The notes below the pieces were generated by a model, which ran no database searches, was not told the DNA's origin, and was given only the letters and a program-made list of their open reading frames with translations. A stretch of 64,000 nucleotides of DNA from Massilia sp. NR 4-1 (lineage in GTDB: Bacteria; Pseudomonadota; Gammaproteobacteria; Burkholderiales; Burkholderiaceae_D): contig NZ_CP012201.1 of the NCBI RefSeq assembly GCF_001191005.1, positions 3,100,001-3,164,000 of the forward strand, read 5' to 3'. Positions 28,636-36,865 of this stretch are shown piece after piece. How positions within the stretch are numbered: position 1 is the first letter of the stretch; every line of letters starts with the position of its first letter. The translations under genes and the position numbers were made by a program.

Positions 28636-30081
28636 ATGAGCAACCACACCTTCCTCTGGCACGATTACGAAACCTTTGGCGTCGTGCCGCGACGCGACCG
28701 TCCCGCCCAATTCGCCGCCATCCGCACCGACGCCGAACTCAATGAAATCGGCGAGCCGATCATGCTGTTCTGCCAGCCCGCCAGCGACTACCTGCCCGAC
28801 CCTCAATCCTGCCTGATCACCGGCATCACGCCCCAGCAATGCCTGGAACAGGGCGTGCCGGAGCACCGTTTCGCCGCCGTCATCGAAGAGGCGTTTTCCC
28901 AGCCCGGCACCATCGGCGTCGGCTACAACACCATCCGCTTCGACGACGAAGTGACGCGCTTCCTGTTCTGGCGCAACCTCATCGATCCTTACGCCCGCGA
29001 ATGGCAGAACCAGTGCGGCCGCTGGGATCTGCTGGACGTGGTGCGCATGTGCTACGCGCTGCGCCCGGAGGGCATCGAGTGGCCGAAGCACGAAGATGGC
29101 CGTCCCAGCTTCAAGCTCGAACATCTGAGCAAGGCCAATGGCCTGGTGCACGAAGCGGCGCACGATGCGCTGTCCGACGTGCGCGCCACCATCGCCCTGG
29201 CCCGCCTGATCCGCCAACAGCAGCCCAAGCTCTTCGACTTCTGCCTGGCCCTGCACAAGAAGGATCGCGTGGCCGAGGAAATCGGCATGCACCTGCCGCC
29301 GGCCCAGCGCCAGCCCTTCCTGCACGTCTCGGGCATGTTCCCGGCCGAGCGCGGCTGCCTGGCCCTGGTCTGGCCGCTGGCGCCCCACCCCAGCAATAAA
29401 AACGAAGTCCTTGTATGGGATTGTAGCTTCGATCCGGGTGAATTGTTCAATCTGGATGCCGAAACCGTCCGCTTGCGCCTGTTCAGCCGCTGCGCCGACC
29501 TGCCGGAAGGCGTGACGCGTCTGCCCATCAAGAGCGTGCACCTGAACAAATCGCCCATGCTTGTTAGCAATTTGAAAACCTTGACGCCGCAGATGGCCGC
29601 GCACTGGGGGCTCGATCTGGAGCAAGGCCGCGCCCACGCCCAGCTGGCCGCCGCCGGCCCGGACCTGGGCGCGCTGTGGGCCGCAGTCTTCCAGCGCGCC
29701 GCGCCGGAAGCGGCCGATGTCGATGAAGACCTGTACGGCGGCTTCGTCGGCAACAACGACCGCCGCCTGCTCGAAACGCTGCGCAAGCAAAAGCCCGAGC
29801 AACTGGCCACCGCCACCGCCCACTTCCAGGATGAGCGCCTGGGCGAGCTGCTGTTCCGCTACCGCGCCCGCAACTTCCCCCATACCCTGAACGAAGAAGA
29901 GCAGGAACACTGGGAACAGCACCGCGCCGCCCGCCTGTTCGAAGGCGAAGCCGGCGCCCGCACGGTCGAGCAGCTTTTCATGGAAGTCGACCAGTTGTCC
30001 GAGACCGCCGACGAGCGCGGCGAAGAAATCCTCGGCGCCCTCTACGACTACGCCGAAATGGTCGCCCCCCAGCGCTACTGA
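28636..30081 (+). CDS. sbcB: Exodeoxyribonuclease I
   Basis: 481 residues from MSNHTFLWHDYETFGV. It is a 3'-to-5' single-strand DNA exonuclease used in mismatch repair and recombination. The DEDD catalytic set is visible as Asp10 and Glu12 in HDYET, and later aspartates in the GYNTIRFDDEVTRF and HDALSDVRATIALA blocks. The C-terminal SH3-like and helical ExoI domains follow (FEGEAGARTVEQ). The start is in-frame 13 codons after an earlier possible ATG and matches the family. Confidence 0.96.
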   Translation: MSNHTFLWHDYETFGVVPRRDRPAQFAAIRTDAELNEIGEPIMLFCQPASDYLPDPQSCLITGITPQQCLEQGVPEHRFAAVIEEAFSQPGTIGVGYNTIRFDDEVTRFLFWRNLIDPYAREWQNQCGRWDLLDVVRMCYALRPEGIEWPKHEDGRPSFKLEHLSKANGLVHEAAHDALSDVRATIALARLIRQQQPKLFDFCLALHKKDRVAEEIGMHLPPAQRQPFLHVSGMFPAERGCLALVWPLAPHPSNKNEVLVWDCSFDPGELFNLDAETVRLRLFSRCADLPEGVTRLPIKSVHLNKSPMLVSNLKTLTPQMAAHWGLDLEQGRAHAQLAAAGPDLGALWAAVFQRAAPEAADVDEDLYGGFVGNNDRRLLETLRKQKPEQLATATAHFQDERLGELLFRYRARNFPHTLNEEEQEHWEQHRAARLFEGEAGARTVEQLFMEVDQLSETADERGEEILGALYDYAEMVAPQRY

Positions 30082-30090
30082 TCTAAGGCT

Positions 30091-30136
30091 GAGCCTGTGT
30101 CCGAATGGGGTCAGCCCCCAAGGTGGACACGGGCTC
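30091..30136. repeat. REP-like imperfect palindrome, copy A
   Basis: GAGCCTGTGTCC at 30091-30102 is mirrored by GGACACGGGCTC (30125-30136), around a core with GGGGTCAGCCCCC. Related copies lie at 50721-50769 and 50801-50850. It sits between convergent sbcB and pyrF and may also end transcripts. Confidence 0.75.
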
Positions 30137-30156
30137 GGCTATTCAAGCGCGGCGCC

Positions 30157-30978
30157 TCAGGCGCGGTGCAGGTTGATGGCGTCGCGGGTTTCGAGGGCGA
30201 CGCGGCGGGCGGCGGCGGCAAAGTCTTCGCCGGCTTGCGGCGCCGCGTACAGGATGGCGCGGGAAGAGTTGATCATCATGCCGGCGCCGGCCTTGCTGCG
30301 GCCGGATTTGACGGTGGCTTCGATGTCACCGCCCTGGGCGCCTACGCCGGGAACCAGCAGCGGCATGTCGCCGACGATGGCACGGACCTGGGCCAGTTCT
30401 TCGGGATAGGTGGCGCCGACCACCAGGGCGCATTGGCCGTTGGCATTCCATTTTTCGGCGACCAGGCGCGCCACGTGCTGGTACAGCGGCTTGCCGTCCA
30501 CCTGCAGGAATTGCAGGTCGGAGCCGCCTGGATTCGAGGTGCGGCACAGGACGATCACGCCGCGGTCCGTCCATTCCATATACGGCTCGACCGAGTCGGA
30601 ACCCATATACGGGCTGACGGTCACGGCGTCGGCGCCGTAGCGGTCGTAGGCTTCGCGCGCGTACTGCTTGGCGGTGGCGCCGATGTCGCCGCGCTTGGAG
30701 TCGAGGATCAGCGGAATGTGCGGATATTTTTCGCGGGCGTAGGCGCAGATGTCTTCCAGCTGGCGTTCGGCGCTCAGGGCGGCGAAGTAGGCGATCTGCG
30801 GCTTGAAGGCGCAGGCCAGATCGGCGGTGGCGTCGATGATGGCGGTGCAGAACTGGTAGATGCCGTTCGGGTCTTGCTGGAACTGGGACGGCAGGCGCGC
30901 CATGTCGGGGTCGAGACCAACGCACAGCAGGGAATTATTGGCAGCCCACGCGGCGTTCAGTTTATTCATAAAAGTCAT
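30157..30978 (-). CDS. pyrF: Orotidine 5'-phosphate decarboxylase (type 2)
   Basis: Last step of UMP synthesis. 273 residues, the longer type 2 form. It begins NKLNAAWAANNSLLCVGLDPDMARLP, and the catalytic DSKRGDIGATAKQYA motif supplies the Lys/Asp charge network. The ATG at 30978 follows GGGG; a perfect TATAAT is 36-41 bases upstream (complement of 31014-31019). It is convergent with sbcB. Confidence 0.96.
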   Translation of the reverse strand: MTFMNKLNAAWAANNSLLCVGLDPDMARLPSQFQQDPNGIYQFCTAIIDATADLACAFKPQIAYFAALSAERQLEDICAYAREKYPHIPLILDSKRGDIGATAKQYAREAYDRYGADAVTVSPYMGSDSVEPYMEWTDRGVIVLCRTSNPGGSDLQFLQVDGKPLYQHVARLVAEKWNANGQCALVVGATYPEELAQVRAIVGDMPLLVPGVGAQGGDIEATVKSGRSKAGAGMMINSSRAILYAAPQAGEDFAAAARRVALETRDAINLHRA

Positions 30979-31013
30979 GGCAGCCCCTTTTTATTCGTCG
31001 TTGCAAACCCTAC

Positions 31014-31019
31014 ATTATA
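31014..31019 (-). promoter_or_regulatory. pyrF -10 element
   Basis: Perfect TATAAT on the minus strand, 36 bases before the pyrF ATG. Confidence 0.55.
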
Positions 31020-31043
31020 ACTTGCCGGCGAACGCCCCGGATT

Positions 31044-31073
31044 TTGCAAAACGTGTATATTTGTCCATATACA
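31044..31073 (+). promoter_or_regulatory. lemA-like promoter overlapping an inverted repeat
   Basis: TTGCAA (31044-31049) with ATATAC 17 bases later. The -10 lies within a perfect 7-bp inverted repeat TGTATAT-TTGTCC-ATATACA (31054-31073), a possible operator. An AGGAGGA ribosome site follows directly. Confidence 0.4.
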
Positions 31074-31084
31074 GGAGGAAAATC

Positions 31085-31687
31085 ATGCGCAAACACCCGT
31101 TTTCACGCTGGTTCGTACTCGCTTTTCTCGCGGCCCTGCTCTCGGGCTGCGGCTATAACGAATTCCAAAGCAAGGATGAGGCGATCAAGGCCGCCTGGGG
31201 CGAAGTGGTCAACCAGTACCAGCGGCGGGCCGACCTGATTCCCAATCTGGTGAACACGGTGAAGGGCTATGCCTCGCATGAGAAGGAGACGCTGGAATCG
31301 GTGACGCGCGCCCGCGCCACGGCCACCAGCATCCAGGTCACGCCCGAGGTGCTGAATAATCCGGCGGCCTTCCAGAAGTTCCAGCAGGCGCAGGGCGAAC
31401 TGTCCTCGGCGCTTTCGCGGCTGATGGCGGTATCGGAAAAATATCCCGACCTGAAAGCCGATACCAGCTTCCGCGACCTGCAATCGCAGCTGGAAGGCAC
31501 GGAGAACCGCATCACGGTGGCGCGCCAGCGCTATATCGCTTCGGTGCAGGAATACAATGTGCTGGCGCGGCGCTTCCCCACCAATCTCACGGCGATGATC
31601 TTCAGCTACGAGGTCAAGCCGACCTTCCAGGTCGAAAACGAGAAAGCCATCTCGACCGCGCCCGCCGTCGATTTCGGTAAAAAATAA
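31085..31687 (+). CDS. LemA-family lipoprotein
   Basis: 200 residues. A signal sequence ends in the lipobox LLSGC (Cys about residue 21), so it is probably a lipoprotein. The mature part has the LemA helical domain with AAWGEVVNQYQRRADLIPNLVNTVKGYASHE and ARQRYIASVQEYN. LemA proteins are widespread envelope proteins of unknown biochemistry. The ATG at 31085 follows AGGAGGAAAATC. It is first of an operon with two TPM-domain proteins. Confidence 0.93.
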   Translation: MRKHPFSRWFVLAFLAALLSGCGYNEFQSKDEAIKAAWGEVVNQYQRRADLIPNLVNTVKGYASHEKETLESVTRARATATSIQVTPEVLNNPAAFQKFQQAQGELSSALSRLMAVSEKYPDLKADTSFRDLQSQLEGTENRITVARQRYIASVQEYNVLARRFPTNLTAMIFSYEVKPTFQVENEKAISTAPAVDFGKK

Positions 31688-31699
31688 GGACTTGCCGCG

Positions 31700-32518
31700 A
31701 TGCGCCGGCGCCCACTCCTCCTTGCCCTGCTGGCCATCATCCTTGCCTGGATGATGGCAGCGGCGCAGGCGCAGTCTTTCGTCGCGGTGCCGCAGCTCAA
31801 GGCGCGCGTGACCGACCAGGTGCATATGCTGAGCGATCAGCAGCGCAATGCGCTGGAAAACGTGCTGGCCGATTATGAGGCCAAGAGCGGCAGCCAGATC
31901 GCCATCCTGATCGTTTCCAGCACCGCGCCCGAAGCCATCGAACAGTACAGCATCCGCGTCACCGACGCCTGGAAGCTGGGACGCAAGGGCGTGGACGACG
32001 GCGTGCTGCTGCTGGTGGCAAAGGACAATCCCGCGTCCCTGCGCCGCTTGCGCATCGAAGCGGGACGCGGCGTGCAAGGCGTGCTGACCGACGCCCAGTC
32101 CAAGCGCGTGCTGCAGGACGTGATCGCGCCCCACTTCCGCCAGAACGATTTCTACGGCGGCCTGGTGGCAGGCACCGGCGCCATTGCCACCTTGCTGGAT
32201 AAGGAGCACTTCCCAGCGCCACAAAAGAAAGCGCAGGCACCCGCCAGCGATGAGGGAGCAGGCATCGGCTGGCTGCTGCCGCTGCTGCTGTTCGGCGCCT
32301 TCGTTCTGCTGCCACTGATGCGCGGCAGTGCGCGGCGCGGCTTGCGGCGCGACGGCTGGAGTTCGGATGCCGCAGGCGTGATGCTGGGCAGCGTCATCGG
32401 CAATGCCTTGAGCAATGCCTCGCGCGGCGGTGGTGGCGGTGGTTTTGGCGACAGCGGCGGATTTGGCGGCGGTGGCGGCGGCAGCTTCGACGGCGGCGGC
32501 GCCTCGGGGGACTGGTGA
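31700..32518 (+). CDS. TPM-domain (YgcG-like) membrane protein
   Basis: 272 residues: signal peptide (residues 1-24), a TPM domain (VTDQVHMLSDQQRNALENVLADYEAKSGSQIAI, then DDGVLLLVAKDN), a membrane helix near residues 190-210 (GWLLPLLLFGAFVLLPLM), and a Gly/Ser-rich tail. The family resembles YgcG and plant TLP18.3; phosphatase or repair roles are known for the plant relative only. It starts 12 bases after lemA and overlaps the next gene (TGATG). Confidence 0.9.
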   Translation: MRRRPLLLALLAIILAWMMAAAQAQSFVAVPQLKARVTDQVHMLSDQQRNALENVLADYEAKSGSQIAILIVSSTAPEAIEQYSIRVTDAWKLGRKGVDDGVLLLVAKDNPASLRRLRIEAGRGVQGVLTDAQSKRVLQDVIAPHFRQNDFYGGLVAGTGAIATLLDKEHFPAPQKKAQAPASDEGAGIGWLLPLLLFGAFVLLPLMRGSARRGLRRDGWSSDAAGVMLGSVIGNALSNASRGGGGGGFGDSGGFGGGGGGSFDGGGASGDW

Positions 32519-33042
32519 TGAGCACGCTACCCACCAGCTTTGCAGGGCGCTGCCGGCGCGCATTGCGCCATCTGCTGACCGGTTCCGCGTCGGGCAAGCG
32601 CTGCTTCCCGCCCGCCACGCTGGCCGCCATCGAGCAGGCCATCGGCGAGGGCGAAAAACTGCACCGCGCCGAGGTGCGCCTGATCGTGGAGGCGGCACTG
32701 GACTTCGGCGCGGCCTTCCGCAACGTCAGCAACCGCGAGCGCGCGCGTGCCCTGTTCGCGCAATACGGCATCTGGGATACCGAGGAAAATTGCGGCGTGC
32801 TGATTTACGTGAACCTGGCGGCGCATGAAGTCGACATCGTGGCCGACCGCAACGTGGGGCGGCAGGTGCCGGAGCAGGACTGGCAAGCCATCTGCAGCAC
32901 CATGACGCAAGGCTTTGCCCAAGGCGATTTCCATCACAGCACGCTGGCCGCCCTGCGGCAGTTGAACGACATTCTGCACAAGCTGTTTCCGGCCGATGGC
33001 ACGCGGCCCAATCAATTGCCCAATGATGCGCTGATTCTCTAG
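32518..33042 (+). CDS. Second TPM-domain protein
   Basis: 174 residues with no signal peptide or clear membrane helix. TPM-like features are EAALDFGAAFRNVSNRERARALFAQYGIWDTEENCGVLIYVNLAAHEVDIVADRNVGRQV and ICSTMTQGFAQGDFH. It is the third gene of the LemA-TPM-TPM set, a combination seen widely in Proteobacteria and probably a cell-envelope complex, function unproven. Its start overlaps the previous stop. Confidence 0.88.
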   Translation: MSTLPTSFAGRCRRALRHLLTGSASGKRCFPPATLAAIEQAIGEGEKLHRAEVRLIVEAALDFGAAFRNVSNRERARALFAQYGIWDTEENCGVLIYVNLAAHEVDIVADRNVGRQVPEQDWQAICSTMTQGFAQGDFHHSTLAALRQLNDILHKLFPADGTRPNQLPNDALIL

Positions 33043-33083
33043 GCTACAATCCGCCACATCCCGAACAGCCACAATAAACGCTC

Positions 33084-33848
33084 ATGAAACTTACCAAAAA
33101 AGTCGCCATCGTCACCGGCGCCACCCAGGGCATCGGCCTCGCCTGCGCTCAGCGCCTGGTGGCCGAAGGCGCGCAAGTCATGCTGGTCGATATCAAGCCC
33201 GAAGGCCAGCAGGCCGCCGGGGTGCTGGGCGACCAGGCGCGCTTCTTTGCGGCCGACGTCAGCCAGAAGGCCGATGTCGATGCGCTGGTGGCGGCCACCC
33301 TCGCCGCCTTCGGCCGCATCGATATCCTGATCAATAACGCCGGCGTCACCCATGCCGCCGATTTCCTCGACCTGGCGGAAGAGGATTTCGACCGCGTGCT
33401 GCGCGTGAACCTGAAATCCATGTTCCTGTGCAGCCAGGCGGTGGCACGCGAGATGGTGAAACAGCAAAGTGGCTGCATTATCAATATGTCGAGCGTGAAT
33501 TCCGAGCTGGCGATTCCGAACCAGGTGCCGTACGTGGTGTCGAAAGGCGGGGTCAACCAGCTGACCAAGGTGATGGCGCTGAATCTGGCGCCGCATGGCA
33601 TCCGCGTCAACGGCATCGGTCCGGGCACGATTCTGACCGAGCTGGCCAAGAAAGCGGTGCTGGGCAGCCCCGAGGCGCGCCACACCATCCTCTCGCGCAC
33701 CCCGCTGGGACGCTGCGGCGAACCGGAGGAAGTGGCCGCCATCGCCGCCTTCCTCGCCAGCGACGACGCCAGCTATATGACGGGCCAGACCCTGTATGCC
33801 GACGGCGGCCGCCTGGCCTTGAATTACACCGTGCCGGTCAAGAATTAA
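33084..33848 (+). CDS. SDR-family oxidoreductase
   Basis: 254-residue classical short-chain dehydrogenase. TGATQGIGLA binds NAD(P); NNAG stabilises the fold; Ser in NMSSVNSE and Tyr/Lys in YVVSKGG form the catalytic set. The substrate is not determinable; sugar or polyol dehydrogenases look similar. It follows the TPM operon after 41 bases and is ended by a good terminator. Confidence 0.92.
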   Translation: MKLTKKVAIVTGATQGIGLACAQRLVAEGAQVMLVDIKPEGQQAAGVLGDQARFFAADVSQKADVDALVAATLAAFGRIDILINNAGVTHAADFLDLAEEDFDRVLRVNLKSMFLCSQAVAREMVKQQSGCIINMSSVNSELAIPNQVPYVVSKGGVNQLTKVMALNLAPHGIRVNGIGPGTILTELAKKAVLGSPEARHTILSRTPLGRCGEPEEVAAIAAFLASDDASYMTGQTLYADGGRLALNYTVPVKN

Positions 33849-33956
33849 GATATACGAATAATCTATGACAGGTATCGAAAACAAAAATTAGACATATATG
33901 CCGCGACGCAGCATAATCTCTCCTGTCTCCACTATTCTCCTCCAAGAAAATAGTTT

Positions 33957-33984
33957 TAAGCCCGCCTCTAGCGGGCTTTTTTTT
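33957..33984 (+). terminator. Rho-independent terminator
   Basis: AGCCCGC-CTCTA-GCGGGCT hairpin (33959-33977) followed by eight T residues, about 110 bases after the SDR stop. Perfect stem. Confidence 0.9.
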
Positions 33985-34043
33985 ATTCCGCTTTTTGTGC
34001 CTTGCATATTGCGTAGTGTCATAACAGCGTAACAATCCCACCA

Positions 34044-34206
34044 TATACTGATCACATCTGCCGCACATGCAACCGATATGCGTGGCGGCAGGGAAGGTGT
34101 GCCGGAGGAATCCGGTACACCGCACCGAATTGAGTTTGTACTTTGTTTCTTGATGTTCTCTTGGCCCGAATGGGTTTTTCGCCCGCTCTTGTAGCGGGCG
34201 TTTTTT
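34044..34206 (+). ncRNA. Candidate structured small RNA or leader
   Basis: In the 383-base gap 33849-34231 a TATACT -10 (34044-34049) precedes three hairpins: CTGCCGC near 34058 pairing with GCGGCAG ending near 34091; GGTGTGCCGGA-GGAA-TCCGGTACACC (34096-34121), with GGA in its loop; and the terminator GCCCGCT-CTTGT-AGCGGGC (34181-34199) plus TTTTTT. The preceding gene already has its own terminator, so this unit of about 150 bases looks independent. It could be an sRNA or a leader of the VanZ gene. No known family recognised. Confidence 0.4.
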
Positions 34207-34231
34207 CTTCTAGCGTGGTATCGTTCGGCCC

Positions 34232-34627
34232 ATGCTTAATCTGATCCAACAACTGTTTTTGACTTCCTCCCACGCCCGCTTGCGCTATTGGGGGGCGATG
34301 GCGAGTTATGTGCTGATCCTGATTATCGGCTCGATCCCCGGCGCGCGCGCCGATATGGGCGAAGTCGCTTCCGGCATCGTGCTGCACTCCTGCGCTTATG
34401 CGACCCTGGCCTTTCTGCTGTTCACCGGCGGCAGCGGCAATCCGGCCCAGCGCGCGCTGAAGGCGGTGCTGACGGTGGCCGTGATGGGCGCGCTCGATGA
34501 AATTGTGCAGAGCTTCTTCCCCTACCGCCACGGTTCGATCCAGGACTGGTGCGTGGACTGCAGCGCCGCCATCGTCTGCGCCACCTTCATGTGGGCGCTG
34601 TGGTCGCACCGCAAGGTGGCTGCCTAA
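34232..34627 (+). CDS. VanZ-family membrane protein
   Basis: 131 residues with about four membrane helices. MASYVLILIIGSIPGARAD and GALDEIVQSFFPYRHGSIQDWCVDCSAAIV (the conserved DE..Q...P.R..S..D pattern) are VanZ-like. VanZ contributes to teicoplanin resistance in enterococci; most homologues are uncharacterised envelope proteins. The next gene begins immediately after its stop. Confidence 0.85.
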   Translation: MLNLIQQLFLTSSHARLRYWGAMASYVLILIIGSIPGARADMGEVASGIVLHSCAYATLAFLLFTGGSGNPAQRALKAVLTVAVMGALDEIVQSFFPYRHGSIQDWCVDCSAAIVCATFMWALWSHRKVAA

Positions 34628-35386
34628 TTGATCGGCCGCCAGTACGTTTCGCGCATCACCCTGCAGCGCAGCGCCGTGCCGGATTTCGGCGCCTACCCTT
34701 TCGCACTGCCCGCCATCCGCAATTTCTCCAGCATCGATCTGCATCCGAAGGTAACGCTGCTGGTGGGCGAGAACGGTTCGGGGAAATCGACTTTGCTGGA
34801 AGCGGTGGCAGTGGCGCTGGGCTTCAATGCGGAAGGCGGCACCAAGAATTTCCGCTTCTCGACACGCGCTTCGCATTCGGCGCTGCACCAGTATCTGCGC
34901 ATCGCGCAAAGCATCCATAAGCCGCGCGACGGCTTCTTTTTGCGCGCAGAAAGCTTCTTCAATGTGGCGTCGGAAATCGAGGCGCTGGACAAGGGGCCGG
35001 GCGGCCCTCCCATCATTAATTCTTATGGCGGACGCTCGCTGCATGAGATGTCACATGGCGAATCCTTCCTGGCGCTGATGATGGAGCGTTTCGGCGGCCA
35101 TGGCCTGTACATCCTCGACGAGCCGGAGGCGGCGCTGTCGCCGCATCGCCAGCTGGCGATGCTGAGCCGCATGCACGACCTGGTGCGGCGCAATTCGCAG
35201 TTCATCGTCGCCACGCATTCGCCCATCCTGCTGGCCTATCCCGAGGCGCGGATTTATTCCTGTTCAGCCGAAGGCATCCAGCCTATCCGCTACGAGGACA
35301 CGGAACACTACCAGGTGATGCATGATTTTCTGGTGAATCCGCAGCGCATGCTAGACGTCCTGCTCGACCGAGCCGGGGAAGACTAG
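34628..35386 (+). CDS. AAA/ABC-type ATPase (COG3910-like)
   Basis: 252 residues. Walker A is GENGSGKST near residue 45; an ABC-like signature HEMSHGESFLAL, Walker B GLYILDEPEAAL and a switch His in ATHSP follow. This is the stand-alone predicted-ATPase group related to RecF/SMC heads, without long coiled coils. TTG is the likely start, directly after the VanZ stop. The last 4 bases overlap the convergent small gene at 35383-35682. Function unknown. Confidence 0.88.
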   Translation: MIGRQYVSRITLQRSAVPDFGAYPFALPAIRNFSSIDLHPKVTLLVGENGSGKSTLLEAVAVALGFNAEGGTKNFRFSTRASHSALHQYLRIAQSIHKPRDGFFLRAESFFNVASEIEALDKGPGGPPIINSYGGRSLHEMSHGESFLALMMERFGGHGLYILDEPEAALSPHRQLAMLSRMHDLVRRNSQFIVATHSPILLAYPEARIYSCSAEGIQPIRYEDTEHYQVMHDFLVNPQRMLDVLLDRAGED

Positions 35387-35682
35387 GCGCCCTGCCCTTT
35401 ACTGTCATCGCGTTCGAATTGCAGGCTGCGCTGGCCGCTGCTGGCATCCCTGGCGATGCGGCGCAGCATGGCGCGGGTGCGGCGGCGCTGGGTGGCGGCC
35501 GCCAAGGCACCGATGGCCTTCTCCGCATCGGCGCGCAAAGCCAGCAGTTGTTCGGACTGGGCCTGCCGCACCAGTCCATACAAGGCTTGCGTGAAAACGT
35601 GGCGGGTGCGCGCATCGTGCCGATCGCCGCAGGCGCTTGCCACCAGCTCTTCCACTATCCAATCCGTACCGTACTGTTGCAT
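35383..35682 (-). CDS. Small protein of unknown function behind an FNR-type promoter
   Basis: 99 residues from the ATG at 35682 (5 bases after AAAGGA). Begins MQQYGTDWIVEELVASACGDRHDARTRHVFTQALYGLVRQAQSEQ, helical and basic, with a Gln/Lys-rich C-terminus. No named domain. A perfect FNR box is placed at -41.5 of its predicted start, so its role may be tied to oxygen limitation. It overlaps the convergent ATPase gene by 4 bases. Confidence 0.7.
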   Translation of the reverse strand: MQQYGTDWIVEELVASACGDRHDARTRHVFTQALYGLVRQAQSEQLLALRADAEKAIGALAAATQRRRTRAMLRRIARDASSGQRSLQFERDDSKGQGA

Positions 35683-35707
35683 GAGCATCCTTTATCAGTG
35701 CTTTGCG

Positions 35708-35756
35708 GATGATCAATTATTGCGCCGGCGTCCTTGCACTCTTTGATGTGCATCAA
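35708..35756 (-). promoter_or_regulatory. FNR/Anr-type class II promoter
   Basis: TTGATGTGCATCAA (35743-35756) is a perfect FNR box. On the minus strand an AATAAT -10 lies 29-34 bases past its centre, predicting a start near 35708 and a 26-base leader before the ATG at 35682. Box-to-start distance is 41.5, the class II geometry. Confidence 0.7.
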
Positions 35757-35774
35757 TCCGGCGTCAGGCAGGAT

Positions 35775-36707
35775 TTAATAAACCTGCTCGACCTCGTAAC
35801 CGCGCCGTTTCAGCAATTGCGGCACGCTGTTTTCACCGAGCAGATGCAGCAGGCCGATACCGACAAAGGCGCTATGCTCGCGCGCCATGATGGTTTCGAT
35901 ATTCGCCGCCATTTCGGGATTGCGCTTGCCCAGCAAGGTCTGCTCCATGAACCGCGCCGACACGCTATCGCCCGTGGTCAGCTCGCGCGACAGTTCGGCC
36001 ATGCGCACGCGGTCGGCGGCGCTCCATGCATCGATCAGTCCCGCCGATTTTTTCAGCGCGGCGCCGCTGTCGATATCGTCCAGATTCTCCAGCAGATAGC
36101 GCTCCTGCTGGGTCGCGCTCAAGCCGTCGAAAAGGCTGAGCTGATACTCGGCCGTCTCCAGTTCGCGCAAGGGCTTCTGCTGGCGCAAGGCCGCCTCCAG
36201 CAGAAAGCCTTCCACGCCCTTGCTGCGCTGGTAGCCCAGCTTTTCCATTTCCATGCCGACCAGGATATTCGCCACCAGCCAGGGACGGAAACCGTCCACG
36301 CTGGCGAGAGTCATGCCGTTCCTGTCCAGCGCCGCCTGCAAGCGCGCCAGCGCCGCCGGCGACAGGTGGTCGCGCAAGCCCTGGCCGGCCGGATAGCTGC
36401 CGTATTTGCCGAGCGCCAGCTGAAAATCGTCGTTGGCGCGCACGTCCAGTTCCAGCACCAGGGTGCGCGCTTCGGCCAGGGCGCGGCTCACTTCCGGTTC
36501 CAGCGGATAGAAGTTCTGCTTGCCGACGTGAATGGTGCCGAAGAGATAAGTGCTGACGCCATGGTGGCGCACGCGATACAGCACGCCGCGGCGCGGCACA
36601 GTGCTGTCCTCCTGCGCCTGGGACAAAGTGGAAGGAATGCTCATTTCCACGCCATGCACCGTTCCTGAAAACAAAAATGGAAGAAGAATCAATAACTTGC
36701 GAAACAT
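35775..36707 (-). CDS. TraB/GumN-family protein
   Basis: 310 residues with a signal peptide (MFRKLLILLPFLFSGTVHG). The conserved YLFGTIHVGKQNFYPL near residue 55 and FVGIGLLHLLGENSVPQLLKRRGY near the end define the TraB/GumN fold, related to Tiki-type metalloproteases. Members are mostly of unknown substrate. It is predicted to act in the periplasm. Confidence 0.9.
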   Translation of the reverse strand: MFRKLLILLPFLFSGTVHGVEMSIPSTLSQAQEDSTVPRRGVLYRVRHHGVSTYLFGTIHVGKQNFYPLEPEVSRALAEARTLVLELDVRANDDFQLALGKYGSYPAGQGLRDHLSPAALARLQAALDRNGMTLASVDGFRPWLVANILVGMEMEKLGYQRSKGVEGFLLEAALRQQKPLRELETAEYQLSLFDGLSATQQERYLLENLDDIDSGAALKKSAGLIDAWSAADRVRMAELSRELTTGDSVSARFMEQTLLGKRNPEMAANIETIMAREHSAFVGIGLLHLLGENSVPQLLKRRGYEVEQVY

Positions 36708-36787
36708 GCCAGACCCCGCAGCAGCTCCGCCGGCCGGCGGATGTTGTTGCTCATGGTAAAGCAGTTTTGCGCAAAGGAAGATGAAAT

Positions 36788-36813
36788 CCCGGCGCTTTTT
36801 TATCCGCGCCGGG
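36788..36813 (-). terminator. Stem-loop after the M20 peptidase gene
   Basis: Perfect 8-bp stem CCCGGCGC/GCGCCGGG (36788-36795 with 36806-36813) and a 10-base loop, followed on the minus strand by ATTTCA. It lies 53 bases beyond the M20 stop. Confidence 0.5.
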
Positions 36814-36865
36814 AGAAAACAACAGAAGGCTTGACGCTTCGTCAGCTAGTAGCCAGGAAGACCAC

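Noticed and set aside
33838..34125. 95-codon minus-strand frame across the SDR-VanZ gap
   Set aside because: Overlaps terminator and hairpin structures of the opposite strand and lacks a ribosome site.
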